Part shown: one piece after another, positions 1-6,413 of the stretch
How the letters are laid out: every line of letters begins with the position of its first letter
Position numbering within the stretch: the stretch's first letter is position 1
Notes under the pieces: generated by a model
The model's input: only the letters and a program-made list of their open reading frames with translations
What the model was told of the DNA's origin: nothing
Database searches by the model: none
Translations under genes and position numbers: made by a program
Assembly (NCBI GenBank): GCA_934296355.1
Contig: CAKRAY010000050.1
Coordinates: 1 to 9,156 of the forward strand
Length of the DNA stretch: 9,156 nt
Direction: 5' to 3'
Source of the DNA: an uncultured Clostridia bacterium
GTDB taxonomy: Bacteria > Bacillota > Clostridia > Christensenellales > DTU072

Positions 1-14
1 AGCCGTAAGGTACG

Positions 15-138
15 TAACGGCTTCCTTATTAGTCGGTACCAAGGGGGAAACAAATGGAATTACACAAAGAAAGAGGTCGCAAAAAACGACCTCTTTTGAC
101 TGTAATGCAATGCCCCCTTGCGACTGGTACCGTTATCT
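15..138. repeat. Tandem palindromic repeat, unit 1
   Basis: This noncoding unit of about 124 bases folds as a long imperfect palindrome. The paired arms, from outside in, are TAACGG (15-20) with CCGTTA (130-135), AGTCG (31-35) with CGACT (121-125), CAAGGGGG (40-47) with CCCCCTTG (113-120), ATTACA (59-64) with TGTAAT (101-106), and a central 10-bp stem 70-79/87-96. It shares the exact 15-mer at 15-29, the 7-mer AGTCGGT and the central GAGGTC/GACCTC hairpin with the unit that follows, so the two are copies of one element. Bases 1-14 look like the end of a further unit to the left. Its function is unknown. It could be a dispersed intergenic palindrome (REP- or MITE-like) that carries a terminator. 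Confidence 0.6.
70..97. terminator. Intrinsic terminator-like hairpin in unit 1
   Basis: A 10-bp perfect stem (70-79 with 87-96) closes a 7-base loop. Read on the plus strand it is followed by only a short T run (94-97). Read on the minus strand it is followed by a T-rich stretch complementary to the A-rich bases 61-69. It could therefore terminate in either direction, catching a gene coming from the left and any read-through of the birA operon from the right. Confidence 0.55.
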
Positions 139-255
139 TAACGGCTTCCTTATAGTCGGTGCTTCGGCGGTTAACAGTACGCATTAGCACAAAAAAAAGA
201 GGTCAGCCGACCTCTTTTTGACTGCTATAAGTACCCGCCGAACGTTTGGCGCCGA
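139..255. repeat. Tandem palindromic repeat, unit 2
   Basis: This is the second copy of the palindromic element. It starts with the same 15-mer (139-153) as unit 1. Its paired arms are TCGGTGC (156-162) with GGCGCCGA (248-255, including one G-T pair), TTCGGCGG (163-170) with CCGCCGAA (235-242), GTAC (177-180) with GTAC (231-234), TAGCA (185-189) with TGCTA (223-227), and the terminator stem 194-204/209-219. Arm sequences differ from unit 1 while pairing is kept, which suggests selection on structure or inverted-repeat origin. The right arm stops one base before the stop codon of the minus-strand transporter gene. Confidence 0.6.
191..220 (-). terminator. Rho-independent terminator of the birA-transporter operon
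   Basis: An 11-bp stem (194-204 with 209-219, core GAGGTC/GACCTC) closes a 4-base AGCC loop. On the minus strand it is followed directly by eight U residues (complement of A 191-198), an excellent intrinsic terminator about 40 bases after the transporter stop codon. On the plus strand it also has five T residues, so it may be bidirectional. It forms the core of palindromic unit 2. Confidence 0.85.
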
Positions 256-256
256 G

Positions 257-1420
257 TCAGTATTTTATGTCCACGTTAATCACACAATTATAAGTCGCGT
301 TGACTTCGCGGACGCGGGCGGCGACGGTTTTGACGATTTCGTCGGCGTGTTTTATATTTTCGGGCGGAACAACCAAGTCGAAGATGAGGTTAGTATGCGT
401 CGGACCCTCGTTCATACGGAAGTCGTGAATGGTAAATTCGGGGTTTATGCTCGAAACCACGCCCGTGACGACGCCTTTAAGTTCGTTGACGTGCGGGTCG
501 TCGGTTTTTACCGGGTCCATATGTATGAGCGCGTGGCAACGGAACTTTTGTGACAAATCGTGTTCTATGTTGTCGATAACGTCATGCGCTTCCATTATAT
601 CGCTGTCCGACGGTATCTCGACGTGTAAGGAAATCATTTTACGCCCTTCGCCGTAGTTGTGTACTACGAGGTCGTGTATGCCGCGCACGATAGGATAGTT
701 AAGGACGAAAGCGGTTATCTCCGCCACGAGTTTTTTATCCGGCGCTTCGCCGATTAGCCTATTTACGATTTCAGCAAGCGTTTTGCCGCCCGTAATTAAG
801 ATAAATAAGCCTACGAGAATTCCGGCGTAGGGGTCGAGTACCAAACCCGTGAAATAGGTGACAATCGAACATATAAGTACGGCGGAAGTGCTTATTGCGT
901 CGCCTATGCTGTCCATAGCGGTCGCTTTCATAGAAAGAGAGTTTATTTTCTTAGCGAAAACGTAATTATAGAAAAACATATAGAGTTTTACGACAATCGA
1001 AAAAGCGAGTATACACATAGATAGGACGCTTATGTTGACTTCCTTGGGCGTTACTATGTTCTGAATCGAACTTATAATGAGTTCTATGCCCACTACTACG
1101 ACGATGACGGCGACTATGAGTCCGGAAACGTATTCGATTCTGCCGTGTCCGAACGGGTGCTTTGAATCGACGGGTTTATTGCTCAGTTTGAACCCGACCA
1201 TGGAAATTATCGAACTACCCGCGTCGGACATGTTGTTAAGTCCGTCCGCGAGTATGCTTATCGCTCCGGTTATGATTCCGATGACGATTTTTGCCACGCT
1301 GACGAGAATATTAAGCGCGATTCCGAGCGCGCCGGTAATCAAACCGTAACTCTCCCTGACCTTTTCGTCTTGATAGTCGGTTCTGTTTTTTATGAAGATT
1401 TTCGATAATAACGTAACCAT
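257..1420 (-). CDS. Cation diffusion facilitator, probable Mn2+ efflux transporter
   Basis: This 387-residue protein belongs to the cation diffusion facilitator family, inner-membrane antiporters that export divalent metals in exchange for protons. Six hydrophobic segments lie at about 27-60, 68-80, 98-120, 131-155, 175-193 and 195-212. The expected metal site A residues are N62 and D66 in segment 2 (ADGLNNMSD) and D170 and D174 in segment 5 (MDSIGD). Asn-Asp-Asp-Asp is the pattern reported for manganese exporters such as pneumococcal MntE; zinc exporters usually carry His in segment 5. The HPFGHGR loop (88-94) is typical of the family. A cytoplasmic dimerisation domain (about 225-305, with H254, H266, H297 and H300) is followed by a further domain of about 80 residues, making it longer than the usual 300. 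The start has a GAGGCG ribosome site and lies 9 bases after birA, so the two are co-transcribed. Manganese specificity is inference. Confidence 0.93.
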   Translation of the reverse strand: MVTLLSKIFIKNRTDYQDEKVRESYGLITGALGIALNILVSVAKIVIGIITGAISILADGLNNMSDAGSSIISMVGFKLSNKPVDSKHPFGHGRIEYVSGLIVAVIVVVVGIELIISSIQNIVTPKEVNISVLSMCILAFSIVVKLYMFFYNYVFAKKINSLSMKATAMDSIGDAISTSAVLICSIVTYFTGLVLDPYAGILVGLFILITGGKTLAEIVNRLIGEAPDKKLVAEITAFVLNYPIVRGIHDLVVHNYGEGRKMISLHVEIPSDSDIMEAHDVIDNIEHDLSQKFRCHALIHMDPVKTDDPHVNELKGVVTGVVSSINPEFTIHDFRMNEGPTHTNLIFDLVVPPENIKHADEIVKTVAARVREVNATYNCVINVDIKY

Positions 1421-1429
1421 TTTTCGCCT

Positions 1430-2146
1430 CTAATCTTTAATGTTCGTCACGCTTCCCGAATAAACGGCGGTTATTTGTCCGTCGATATCGAGGAGGAGAT
1501 TGAACTTGTCGTTAATACCCGTAACTTTGCCGCAGTAAACTTTGTTTCCGCTCGTAACGGTAACCGTTTTCTCAAGCAAAAAAGAGTTTTCTTCGTACTC
1601 GCTTCTCAGGCTTTCCAAGATAGCGTAGTTCTTTTCGAACTCGTCGAACAAGCCGAGGAGTTCTTTTAGCGTTTCCGTCAAAAACTTTTCGGCGGTAACG
1701 GTTTCGTCGTCGAGCGCGCAAGCCGAGGTTTCAATACTCTTATCGAACCCGCCGCGCGGCGTGAATAGGTTGACGCCGATTCCCAACGCGACGCGAAGGG
1801 CGTTATTCGATAAAACGCTTTCGGCAAGTATGCCGCAAACCTTTTTCGTTTCGATAAAAACGTCGTTTACCCATTTTACGGTAACTTTCTTTTTCGTGTG
1901 CCGAGCGATAACCCGCCGCATAGCGATTGCCGCAAGAGCGGTCATGTAAGAAAACAGCGCGGGCGACGGATTGTCGAAGTATACGGTAAAGTACAGCCCG
2001 CCTTGGGGGGAAGAAAAACTCTTGCCGCTGCGGCCTTTTCCCGCGGTTTGCGAACGCGCCGCGACGCAGTCGAGGTTTTTCAACGCGCCGAAGTTTGCTT
2101 TTACGTAATCGTTCGTGGACGGAAGAACGTCGAATATTTTTATCAT
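1430..2146 (-). CDS. birA: Biotin--[acetyl-CoA-carboxylase] ligase, monofunctional
   Basis: This 238-residue cytoplasmic enzyme makes biotinyl-5'-AMP from biotin and ATP and transfers biotin to a lysine of carboxylase carrier proteins. Diagnostic motifs occur in order: STND (10-13), the biotin/adenylate loop SQTAGKGRSGKSF (32-44) with SSPQGGLYFT, KWVNDV (91-96, usually KWPND), KVCGILAE (102-109) and GIGVNL (122-127). The small C-terminal SH3-like domain is at about 190-235. The N-terminal winged-helix repressor domain of bifunctional BirA is absent, so it should not regulate biotin genes. KWVND in place of KWPND is a mild deviation. The ATG is the only start that keeps the STN motif, yet there is no Shine-Dalgarno sequence because the promoter lies immediately upstream. 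It is the first gene of an operon with the metal transporter. Confidence 0.93.
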   Translation of the reverse strand: MIKIFDVLPSTNDYVKANFGALKNLDCVAARSQTAGKGRSGKSFSSPQGGLYFTVYFDNPSPALFSYMTALAAIAMRRVIARHTKKKVTVKWVNDVFIETKKVCGILAESVLSNNALRVALGIGVNLFTPRGGFDKSIETSACALDDETVTAEKFLTETLKELLGLFDEFEKNYAILESLRSEYEENSFLLEKTVTVTSGNKVYCGKVTGINDKFNLLLDIDGQITAVYSGSVTNIKD

Positions 2147-2156
2147 AATAGTTACA

Positions 2157-2184
2157 AGTATAGAACTTTTTAACGACTTGTCAA
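2157..2184 (-). promoter_or_regulatory. Near-consensus sigma-A/sigma-70 promoter for birA
   Basis: On the minus strand a perfect -35 box TTGACA (2179-2184) is followed by a 16-bp spacer and the -10 box TATACT (2157-2162). Transcription should begin around 2149-2151, and the birA ATG begins at 2146. The predicted mRNA therefore has a leader of only about 3-5 bases, which explains why birA has no ribosome-binding site. It is the strongest promoter visible by eye in the window. Confidence 0.82.
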
Positions 2185-2193
2185 GAAACGGCG

Positions 2194-2228
2194 CGGAAAA
2201 GGTAGCCGTTTTTTACCGAAATTTTCCG
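2194..2228. other. Imperfect hairpin upstream of the terminase gene
   Basis: CGGAAAA (2194-2200) pairs with TTTTCCG (2222-2228), and GGTA (2201-2204) pairs with TACC (2214-2217), leaving a 4-base bulge on the right side and a 9-base loop. No T run follows, so it is unlikely to be an intrinsic terminator. It overlaps the phased CCG boxes and may simply reflect their symmetry, or serve as a protein-binding structure. Confidence 0.35.
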
Positions 2229-2240
2229 AAACGTACCGAT
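2204..2240 (+). promoter_or_regulatory. Helically phased CCG boxes, candidate operator or pac-like site
   Basis: CCG recurs at 2206, 2216, 2226 and 2236, exactly 10 bp apart. The last three sit in near-identical boxes TACCGA, TTCCGA and TACCGA, followed by A-rich sequence. One-turn spacing places every box on the same face of the helix, as expected for cooperative protein binding. The array lies in the only intergenic space between the birA promoter and the terminase gene, so a regulator of either unit, or a small-terminase recognition (pac) site, is plausible. No clear plus-strand promoter was found here. The repeat is visible directly; the function is inference. Confidence 0.45.
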
Positions 2241-2278
2241 AAAAGTGTTATCTTATTAGCGACCTTACGGGAGGGAGT

Positions 2279-3709
2279 ATGGACGGACGGGAAATTATCT
2301 ACACGCTGCGTAAAATAGACGGTTTGTTGTCGGCGCGCGAAGAATACGACACTTTGTCGCGATATAACACGGGCGAGAAAATTCATTTGAAGCAAATGGA
2401 ATTCCACAAGTGCGCTAAACGTAACAGATGGGTTTTCGGCGGCAACAGAAGCGGCAAAACCGAGTGCGGAGCGGTAGAAACCGTTTGGATGGCGAGAGGC
2501 ATACACCCTTATAGACAAAACAGAAAGGACGTGTTCGGCTGGGTGGTCAGCGTCAGTTACGAGGTGCAAAGAGACGTCGCGCAAGCGAAAATCTTGCATT
2601 ACCTTAATCCGGAATGGATAGAAGACGTCGTTATGCACTCCGGTCAAAAGGGAAGTCCTTCTACCGGTATCATCGACACAATCGTCGTGCGTAACGTGTT
2701 CGGCGGCTTGTCGAAAATCGGGTTCAAATCTGCCGACCAGGGAAGAGAAAAGTTTCAGGGCGCAAGCCTCGATTTCGTATGGTTCGACGAAGAACCGCCC
2801 GAGGACGTATATCACGAATGTAAAATGCGCGTTCTCGATAAAAAAGGCGACGTGTTCGGCACGATGACGCCGTTAAAGGGTTTGACTTGGGTTTATGACG
2901 AGATATTCCTTAATCGCGGCAATAACCCGGAAGTTTGGTACACGCAAATGGAATGGGGCGATAATCCGTACCTTGACAAGGACGAAGTAAAACTCCTTAC
3001 AGAGAGCATGGACGAAGAAACGCTCGAAAGCCGCCGCTACGGAAGGTTTAAGCAAGAGGGCGGATTGGTTTATCCCGAGTTCGACCCGAACGTGCATGTA
3101 ATTCAGCCTTTCGACGTGCCGCTCGAATGGCAGGATACGATAAGCATCGACCCGGGACTTCGCAATCCGTTAAGCGCGCATTTTTACTGCTCCGATTACG
3201 ACGGAACCGTGTACGTGGTGGCGGAACATTACGAAGCCGGCAAGGACGTCGATTACCATGCCGCGGCGATACTAGCTATCGCGGACAGACTTAATTGGAA
3301 GAGGGGTTACGGCGGGTATTTGGAAGCGCTTATGGACAGCGCGGCAAATCAAAGAACCCTCGCTTCGTCGAAAAGCGTAGCCGAACTGTTTTACGAGCGC
3401 GGCATAAAACCGAACTGCCGAGTGAACAAGAATATGTTCAGCGGAATAAGCGCGGTAAAAACGCTTTTCGCGCGCCGCCCGCCGCAAATCTTCATATTCT
3501 CCACGTGCGTCAATATGATTCGGGAAATAAAAGGCTATTTTTGGGGGAACGCCGACTTGCCGATTAAAAAAGACGACCACGCCATGGACGAATTACGCTA
3601 TTACGTTACGTCGCGCGTTCGACCTTCCGTAAAGAAAGAAGAGAGCGTTATCTTAAAGAACTATAACGACCTTTTGAAGAAGGTAAAGCGAGGTAATAAG
3701 AATTGTTAG
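2279..3709 (+). CDS. terL: Phage terminase large subunit
   Basis: This 476-residue protein is the motor and nuclease that cuts concatemeric phage DNA and pumps it through the portal into the procapsid. The N-terminal ATPase has Walker A GGNRSGKT (54-61), Walker B DFVWFDEEP (165-173, with D170 and E171) and the coupling motif GTMTPLKG (194-201). R156 in the GREKFQG segment is a candidate trans-acting arginine. The C-terminal RNase H-like nuclease has three acidic residues in the expected places: D291 (SIDPG), D353 (LMDSAA) and D437 (HAMDEL). All catalytic motifs are intact and the length is normal. The ATG follows GGGAGGG with slightly short spacing. No small-terminase gene precedes it; the candidate partner overlaps its 3' end by 7 bases. 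Confidence 0.95.
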   Translation: MDGREIIYTLRKIDGLLSAREEYDTLSRYNTGEKIHLKQMEFHKCAKRNRWVFGGNRSGKTECGAVETVWMARGIHPYRQNRKDVFGWVVSVSYEVQRDVAQAKILHYLNPEWIEDVVMHSGQKGSPSTGIIDTIVVRNVFGGLSKIGFKSADQGREKFQGASLDFVWFDEEPPEDVYHECKMRVLDKKGDVFGTMTPLKGLTWVYDEIFLNRGNNPEVWYTQMEWGDNPYLDKDEVKLLTESMDEETLESRRYGRFKQEGGLVYPEFDPNVHVIQPFDVPLEWQDTISIDPGLRNPLSAHFYCSDYDGTVYVVAEHYEAGKDVDYHAAAILAIADRLNWKRGYGGYLEALMDSAANQRTLASSKSVAELFYERGIKPNCRVNKNMFSGISAVKTLFARRPPQIFIFSTCVNMIREIKGYFWGNADLPIKKDDHAMDELRYYVTSRVRPSVKKEESVILKNYNDLLKKVKRGNKNC

Positions 3710-3957
3710 ACGTGCTTTATAAGAAAGCGAAAGGCTACGACGTCGAAGAGACCGTCAGAGAATACGTGTTCGACGAGAACGGCGAGAGAAAACTCGTCAA
3801 GGAAAAAACAACGGTAAAGAGCGTTCCGCCAGACTTGTCGGCATTGAAAGCCTATATGGAACTTAGGGATTCCGAAATAGCAAGAATGAGTACCGAAGAA
3901 CTAAAAAGAGAAAAACAAAGACTATTAAAAGAATTAAAAGCGAGCGAGGTGAAATAG
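3703..3957 (+). CDS. Small phage protein, resembles the C-terminal part of small terminases
   Basis: This is an 84-residue charged protein with no membrane segment. The start is a TTG at 3703, chosen because GAGGT at 3690-3694 sits 8 bases upstream; the next candidate, GTG at 3712, is too distant. Residues 10-50 (GYDVEE...EYV...GERKLVKEKTTVKSVPPDLSALKAYMELRD) resemble the segment that ends many small terminases, where PPD-x-x-AL/I precedes a short helix. The helix-turn-helix DNA-binding half of those proteins is missing. A strongly charged, probably helical or coiled tail occupies 55-84. It overlaps terL and lies 4 bases before the portal gene, so it is translationally coupled. A terminase accessory or TerS-like role is inference. 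Confidence 0.6.
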   Translation: MLDVLYKKAKGYDVEETVREYVFDENGERKLVKEKTTVKSVPPDLSALKAYMELRDSEIARMSTEELKREKQRLLKELKASEVK

Positions 3958-3961
3958 TTAA

Positions 3962-5824
3962 GTGAACAGAGAAGAAAAGATAAACCCGTTAGTAAAGAGC
4001 GTAACCGAAGACTATCTTAACAGAGTGGATAAACGAAAGAAATTAGAAAAGATTTGGCTTCTTAATCAAAACTTTTATATAGGCAATCAGTATGCGGAGA
4101 TTTTACCGAGCGGAGATTTGGCGGAGCAAAGCAAGAGGTATTATTGGGAGCAAAAAAAGGTCTTCAACCATATCGCGCCCATAATAGAAGCAAGACTTTC
4201 TAAGTTCAATAATTTGAAAGCGAGCGTGAGCGTACGCCCCGCGACGAGCGACGAAAACGACGTGTTTTCCGCAAAGTTTTCCACGGCGGTGCTTGACAGT
4301 TTTAAGGAAGCGAACAATTTTCGAAGTATAACTTCCGAAGCGATATTCTGGGCGGAGATTACCGGCGCGGCGTTCTACAAAGTTTGCTGGGATAAGTATA
4401 AAGGCGCGTGCTTATCGAAAGAGAAAAACGTTTACGAAGGGGACGTAAGAGTAACGGTCGTGCCGTCTTACGAAATATTCCCCGACGATTTAACGGCTTC
4501 GGGTGTGGAAGAATTACGCAGTTTGATTCACGCCAAAGCCTACCCGGTAGAGGAAGTCGAGAACGCGTGGGGAGTAAAAATCGACCCCGAAAAAGTAAGC
4601 GTGATGACCTTCGACGGAATGAACGCGTTCAAGAACGAAGCGCTGGTAAAAAAAGCGTTATGCGCCGATAAAGAAAACTACGTGGTAGTTATAGAAGAAT
4701 ACCGCGCGCCCACGGCGGAGAACCGCGACGGAAGACTTATCATCGTCGCCGGCGACAAACTTCTTTACGACGGTTCGTTGCCGTACGTAAACGGCGATAA
4801 CGGGGAGAGGAAGATTCCCTTCGTAAGGCAAGTCGCGCTTAACGCTCCGTCGAACTTCTTCGGGTCGAGCATAATAGAACGACTTATCCCGGTGCAAAAG
4901 TCTTACAACGACGTGAAGAATCGCAAAGCGGAATTCTTTAATCGTATGACTGCCGGAGTGCTTGTCGCGGAGGACGGCAGCGTGGACGTGGACGACCTCG
5001 ACGAAGAGGGTATCGCGCCCGGCAAGGTAGTGGTTTACCGTCAAGGTTGTAACCCGCCGCAAATGATGACTTTCGGCAGCGTGCCGTCGGATTTTGCCGA
5101 AGAGGAAGACAGATTGCTCGAAGAGTTCGCTACGATCAGCGGCGTAACCGATTTCGGCAATAAAAACAGTTTTTCTTCCGTCAATATGAGCGCGACCGCG
5201 CTGAACCTTATGCTCGAACAAGCGAACAGTAAACTTACCGTAACCACCGAGAGTATAAGAAACGCGATAAAGGAAGTGTCCAAGCAAACGCTCAGATTAT
5301 ATAGACAGTATGCCGTCGGCTCGAGATTGATAAAAATCGCGGGAGATAACGGCGAAAGAGAATTGGTCGCGTTTAAGGGCAGCGACATCACGAGCGACGA
5401 CGTCGTGTTCGATTTCGAAGACGAATCGGTAAGCACTTTAAGCAACAGAAAAGACTTCTTAAAAGAAGTTTTCGATATGGGCTTACTTAACGACGAGGAC
5501 GGAAAACTCGACGAGTCGGCAAAAACGAAACTTCTTGATTTACTCGGATTCGGAAGTTGGAAAAGGGTAAAAGACGAGGACGATTTACAAAAGAAACGCG
5601 CGCTTAAAGAAAACGAAGAAATAAAAATTAAGGTTCCCGAAGTAAACGTTTACGACAACCATTCTATCCATATAGAGGAACATACTAAGTTCATTTTGAG
5701 ATTAGACGACGCGGAAGAATCGGTAAAAGAAGCGATATCGGAACATATAAAAGCGCATCGAAAAGCGTTAGGAGAAGACATAACGGAAAATCGAGAAGAA
5801 GCGCAAAAAAACATTATTAAATAA
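3962..5824 (+). CDS. Phage portal protein, P22-like
   Basis: This 620-residue protein would form the dodecameric ring at one capsid vertex through which DNA enters and leaves, and to which terminase and then the tail adaptor bind. Recognisable segments are KVFNHIAPIIEARLSKFNNL (66-85) followed by VSVRP, a clip/stem-forming region with WAEITGAAFYKVCWD (130-144), PSYEIFPDDL (168-177), NFFGSSIIERLIPVQKSYND (298-317) and a helix-rich stretch 408-450 likely to line the channel. The length suits P22-type portals; HK97 types are nearer 400. A histidine cluster (H567, H570, H574, H594, H599) marks the C-terminus and recurs in related clostridial phage portals. The start is GTG with AGGTG 10 bases upstream. 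Confidence 0.88.
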   Translation: MNREEKINPLVKSVTEDYLNRVDKRKKLEKIWLLNQNFYIGNQYAEILPSGDLAEQSKRYYWEQKKVFNHIAPIIEARLSKFNNLKASVSVRPATSDENDVFSAKFSTAVLDSFKEANNFRSITSEAIFWAEITGAAFYKVCWDKYKGACLSKEKNVYEGDVRVTVVPSYEIFPDDLTASGVEELRSLIHAKAYPVEEVENAWGVKIDPEKVSVMTFDGMNAFKNEALVKKALCADKENYVVVIEEYRAPTAENRDGRLIIVAGDKLLYDGSLPYVNGDNGERKIPFVRQVALNAPSNFFGSSIIERLIPVQKSYNDVKNRKAEFFNRMTAGVLVAEDGSVDVDDLDEEGIAPGKVVVYRQGCNPPQMMTFGSVPSDFAEEEDRLLEEFATISGVTDFGNKNSFSSVNMSATALNLMLEQANSKLTVTTESIRNAIKEVSKQTLRLYRQYAVGSRLIKIAGDNGERELVAFKGSDITSDDVVFDFEDESVSTLSNRKDFLKEVFDMGLLNDEDGKLDESAKTKLLDLLGFGSWKRVKDEDDLQKKRALKENEEIKIKVPEVNVYDNHSIHIEEHTKFILRLDDAEESVKEAISEHIKAHRKALGEDITENREEAQKNIIK

Positions 5825-5851
5825 ATAAAAAACAGGTTAAAGGAGCGAATT

Positions 5852-6400
5852 ATGGAGCAAGAACAAATTTCGGTTAATCCCGCGCAAAGCGACAAGACTA
5901 CGGAAACTTCTTACGGCAAGTTTTCCTCCGGTGAAGATCTTCTTAAAGCGTACAACGCCTTGGAAGCGGAATTTACCAGAAGAAGTCAGAGGCTGAAAGA
6001 ATACGAACAACAGAACAAGGCGAAAAGCCTTAACGAGCAAAGAGAAGAACTGTTTACAAGGTATCCTATAGCCAAAGAGTACGAGAGCGAGATAGCGGAC
6101 AAGGTAGCGAGGTCGGAGACGACGGGAAACGGTGTAATGGAAAGAGCGCTGCTTGACGTATTATCGAGCAAGGTAAAGACGAAAAGCGAAATGGCGAGCG
6201 ACAGAGAAGTTATTGACAAAGTTCTCTCTGAGAACGCGAACAGAGACGAAGTGATAAGCAGATACCTCGAGGAAATAAAAAACACAAACGCGCCCGTCAC
6301 TTTGTCGAAAGGCGGCGCTATCCCGGCCGCAAGACCGTATAAAGCAAGGTCGATAAGAGAAGCGGGAGAGATAGCAAAAAAAATATTCGAATTAGTATAG
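5852..6400 (+). CDS. Probable capsid scaffolding protein
   Basis: This 182-residue, very hydrophilic, predicted mostly helical protein lies between portal and major capsid, the usual place for the scaffold that guides procapsid assembly and then leaves or is cleaved. Residues 20-52 (YGKFSSGEDLLKAYNALEAEFTRRSQRLKEYE) match a motif common in scaffold-like proteins of Firmicutes phages. A flexible Thr/Ser/Gln-rich N-terminus (1-20) precedes it, long helices follow (60-145), and the basic C-terminus (RPYKARSIREAGEIAKK, 161-177) resembles the positively charged capsid-binding ends of known scaffolds. There is no protease motif. The ribosome site AGGAG is 6 bases before the ATG. It could alternatively be another head-assembly chaperone. 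Confidence 0.75.
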   Translation: MEQEQISVNPAQSDKTTETSYGKFSSGEDLLKAYNALEAEFTRRSQRLKEYEQQNKAKSLNEQREELFTRYPIAKEYESEIADKVARSETTGNGVMERALLDVLSSKVKTKSEMASDREVIDKVLSENANRDEVISRYLEEIKNTNAPVTLSKGGAIPAARPYKARSIREAGEIAKKIFELV

Positions 6401-6413
6401 GAGAAAGAAAATT

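Noticed and set aside
1..255. CRISPR array
   Set aside because: There are only two long, diverged, internally palindromic copies with no short identical repeats and regular spacers.
1..255. tRNA, riboswitch or other known RNA class
   Set aside because: No cloverleaf, CCA end or known aptamer core could be matched; only nested hairpins around terminators are visible.
218..553. 111-codon plus-strand frame overlapping the transporter 3' end
   Set aside because: It is antisense to the conserved C-terminal domain of the transporter and begins inside terminator unit 2.
2220..2278. Plus-strand promoter for the phage genes
   Set aside because: Candidate -10-like words (TTATCT, GATAAA) have no acceptable -35 box at 16-18 bp, so none is called.
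2140..2290. Left attachment site of a prophage
   Set aside because: No direct repeat partner exists in the window and no tRNA or known integration target is present, so a core cannot be named.
2213..2815. 200-codon open frame on the minus strand opposite terL
   Set aside because: It lies antisense to clear terminase motifs, resembles no family, and has no ribosome site; it is a composition shadow.
3695..3965. Programmed frameshift joining terL, the small protein and the portal gene
   Set aside because: Each gene has its own ribosome site and start, and no slippery heptamer plus structure was seen at the junctions.
4658..5287. 209-codon open frame on the minus strand opposite the portal gene
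   Set aside because: It is antisense to conserved portal segments and its His/Arg/Val-rich product reflects the complementary codons.
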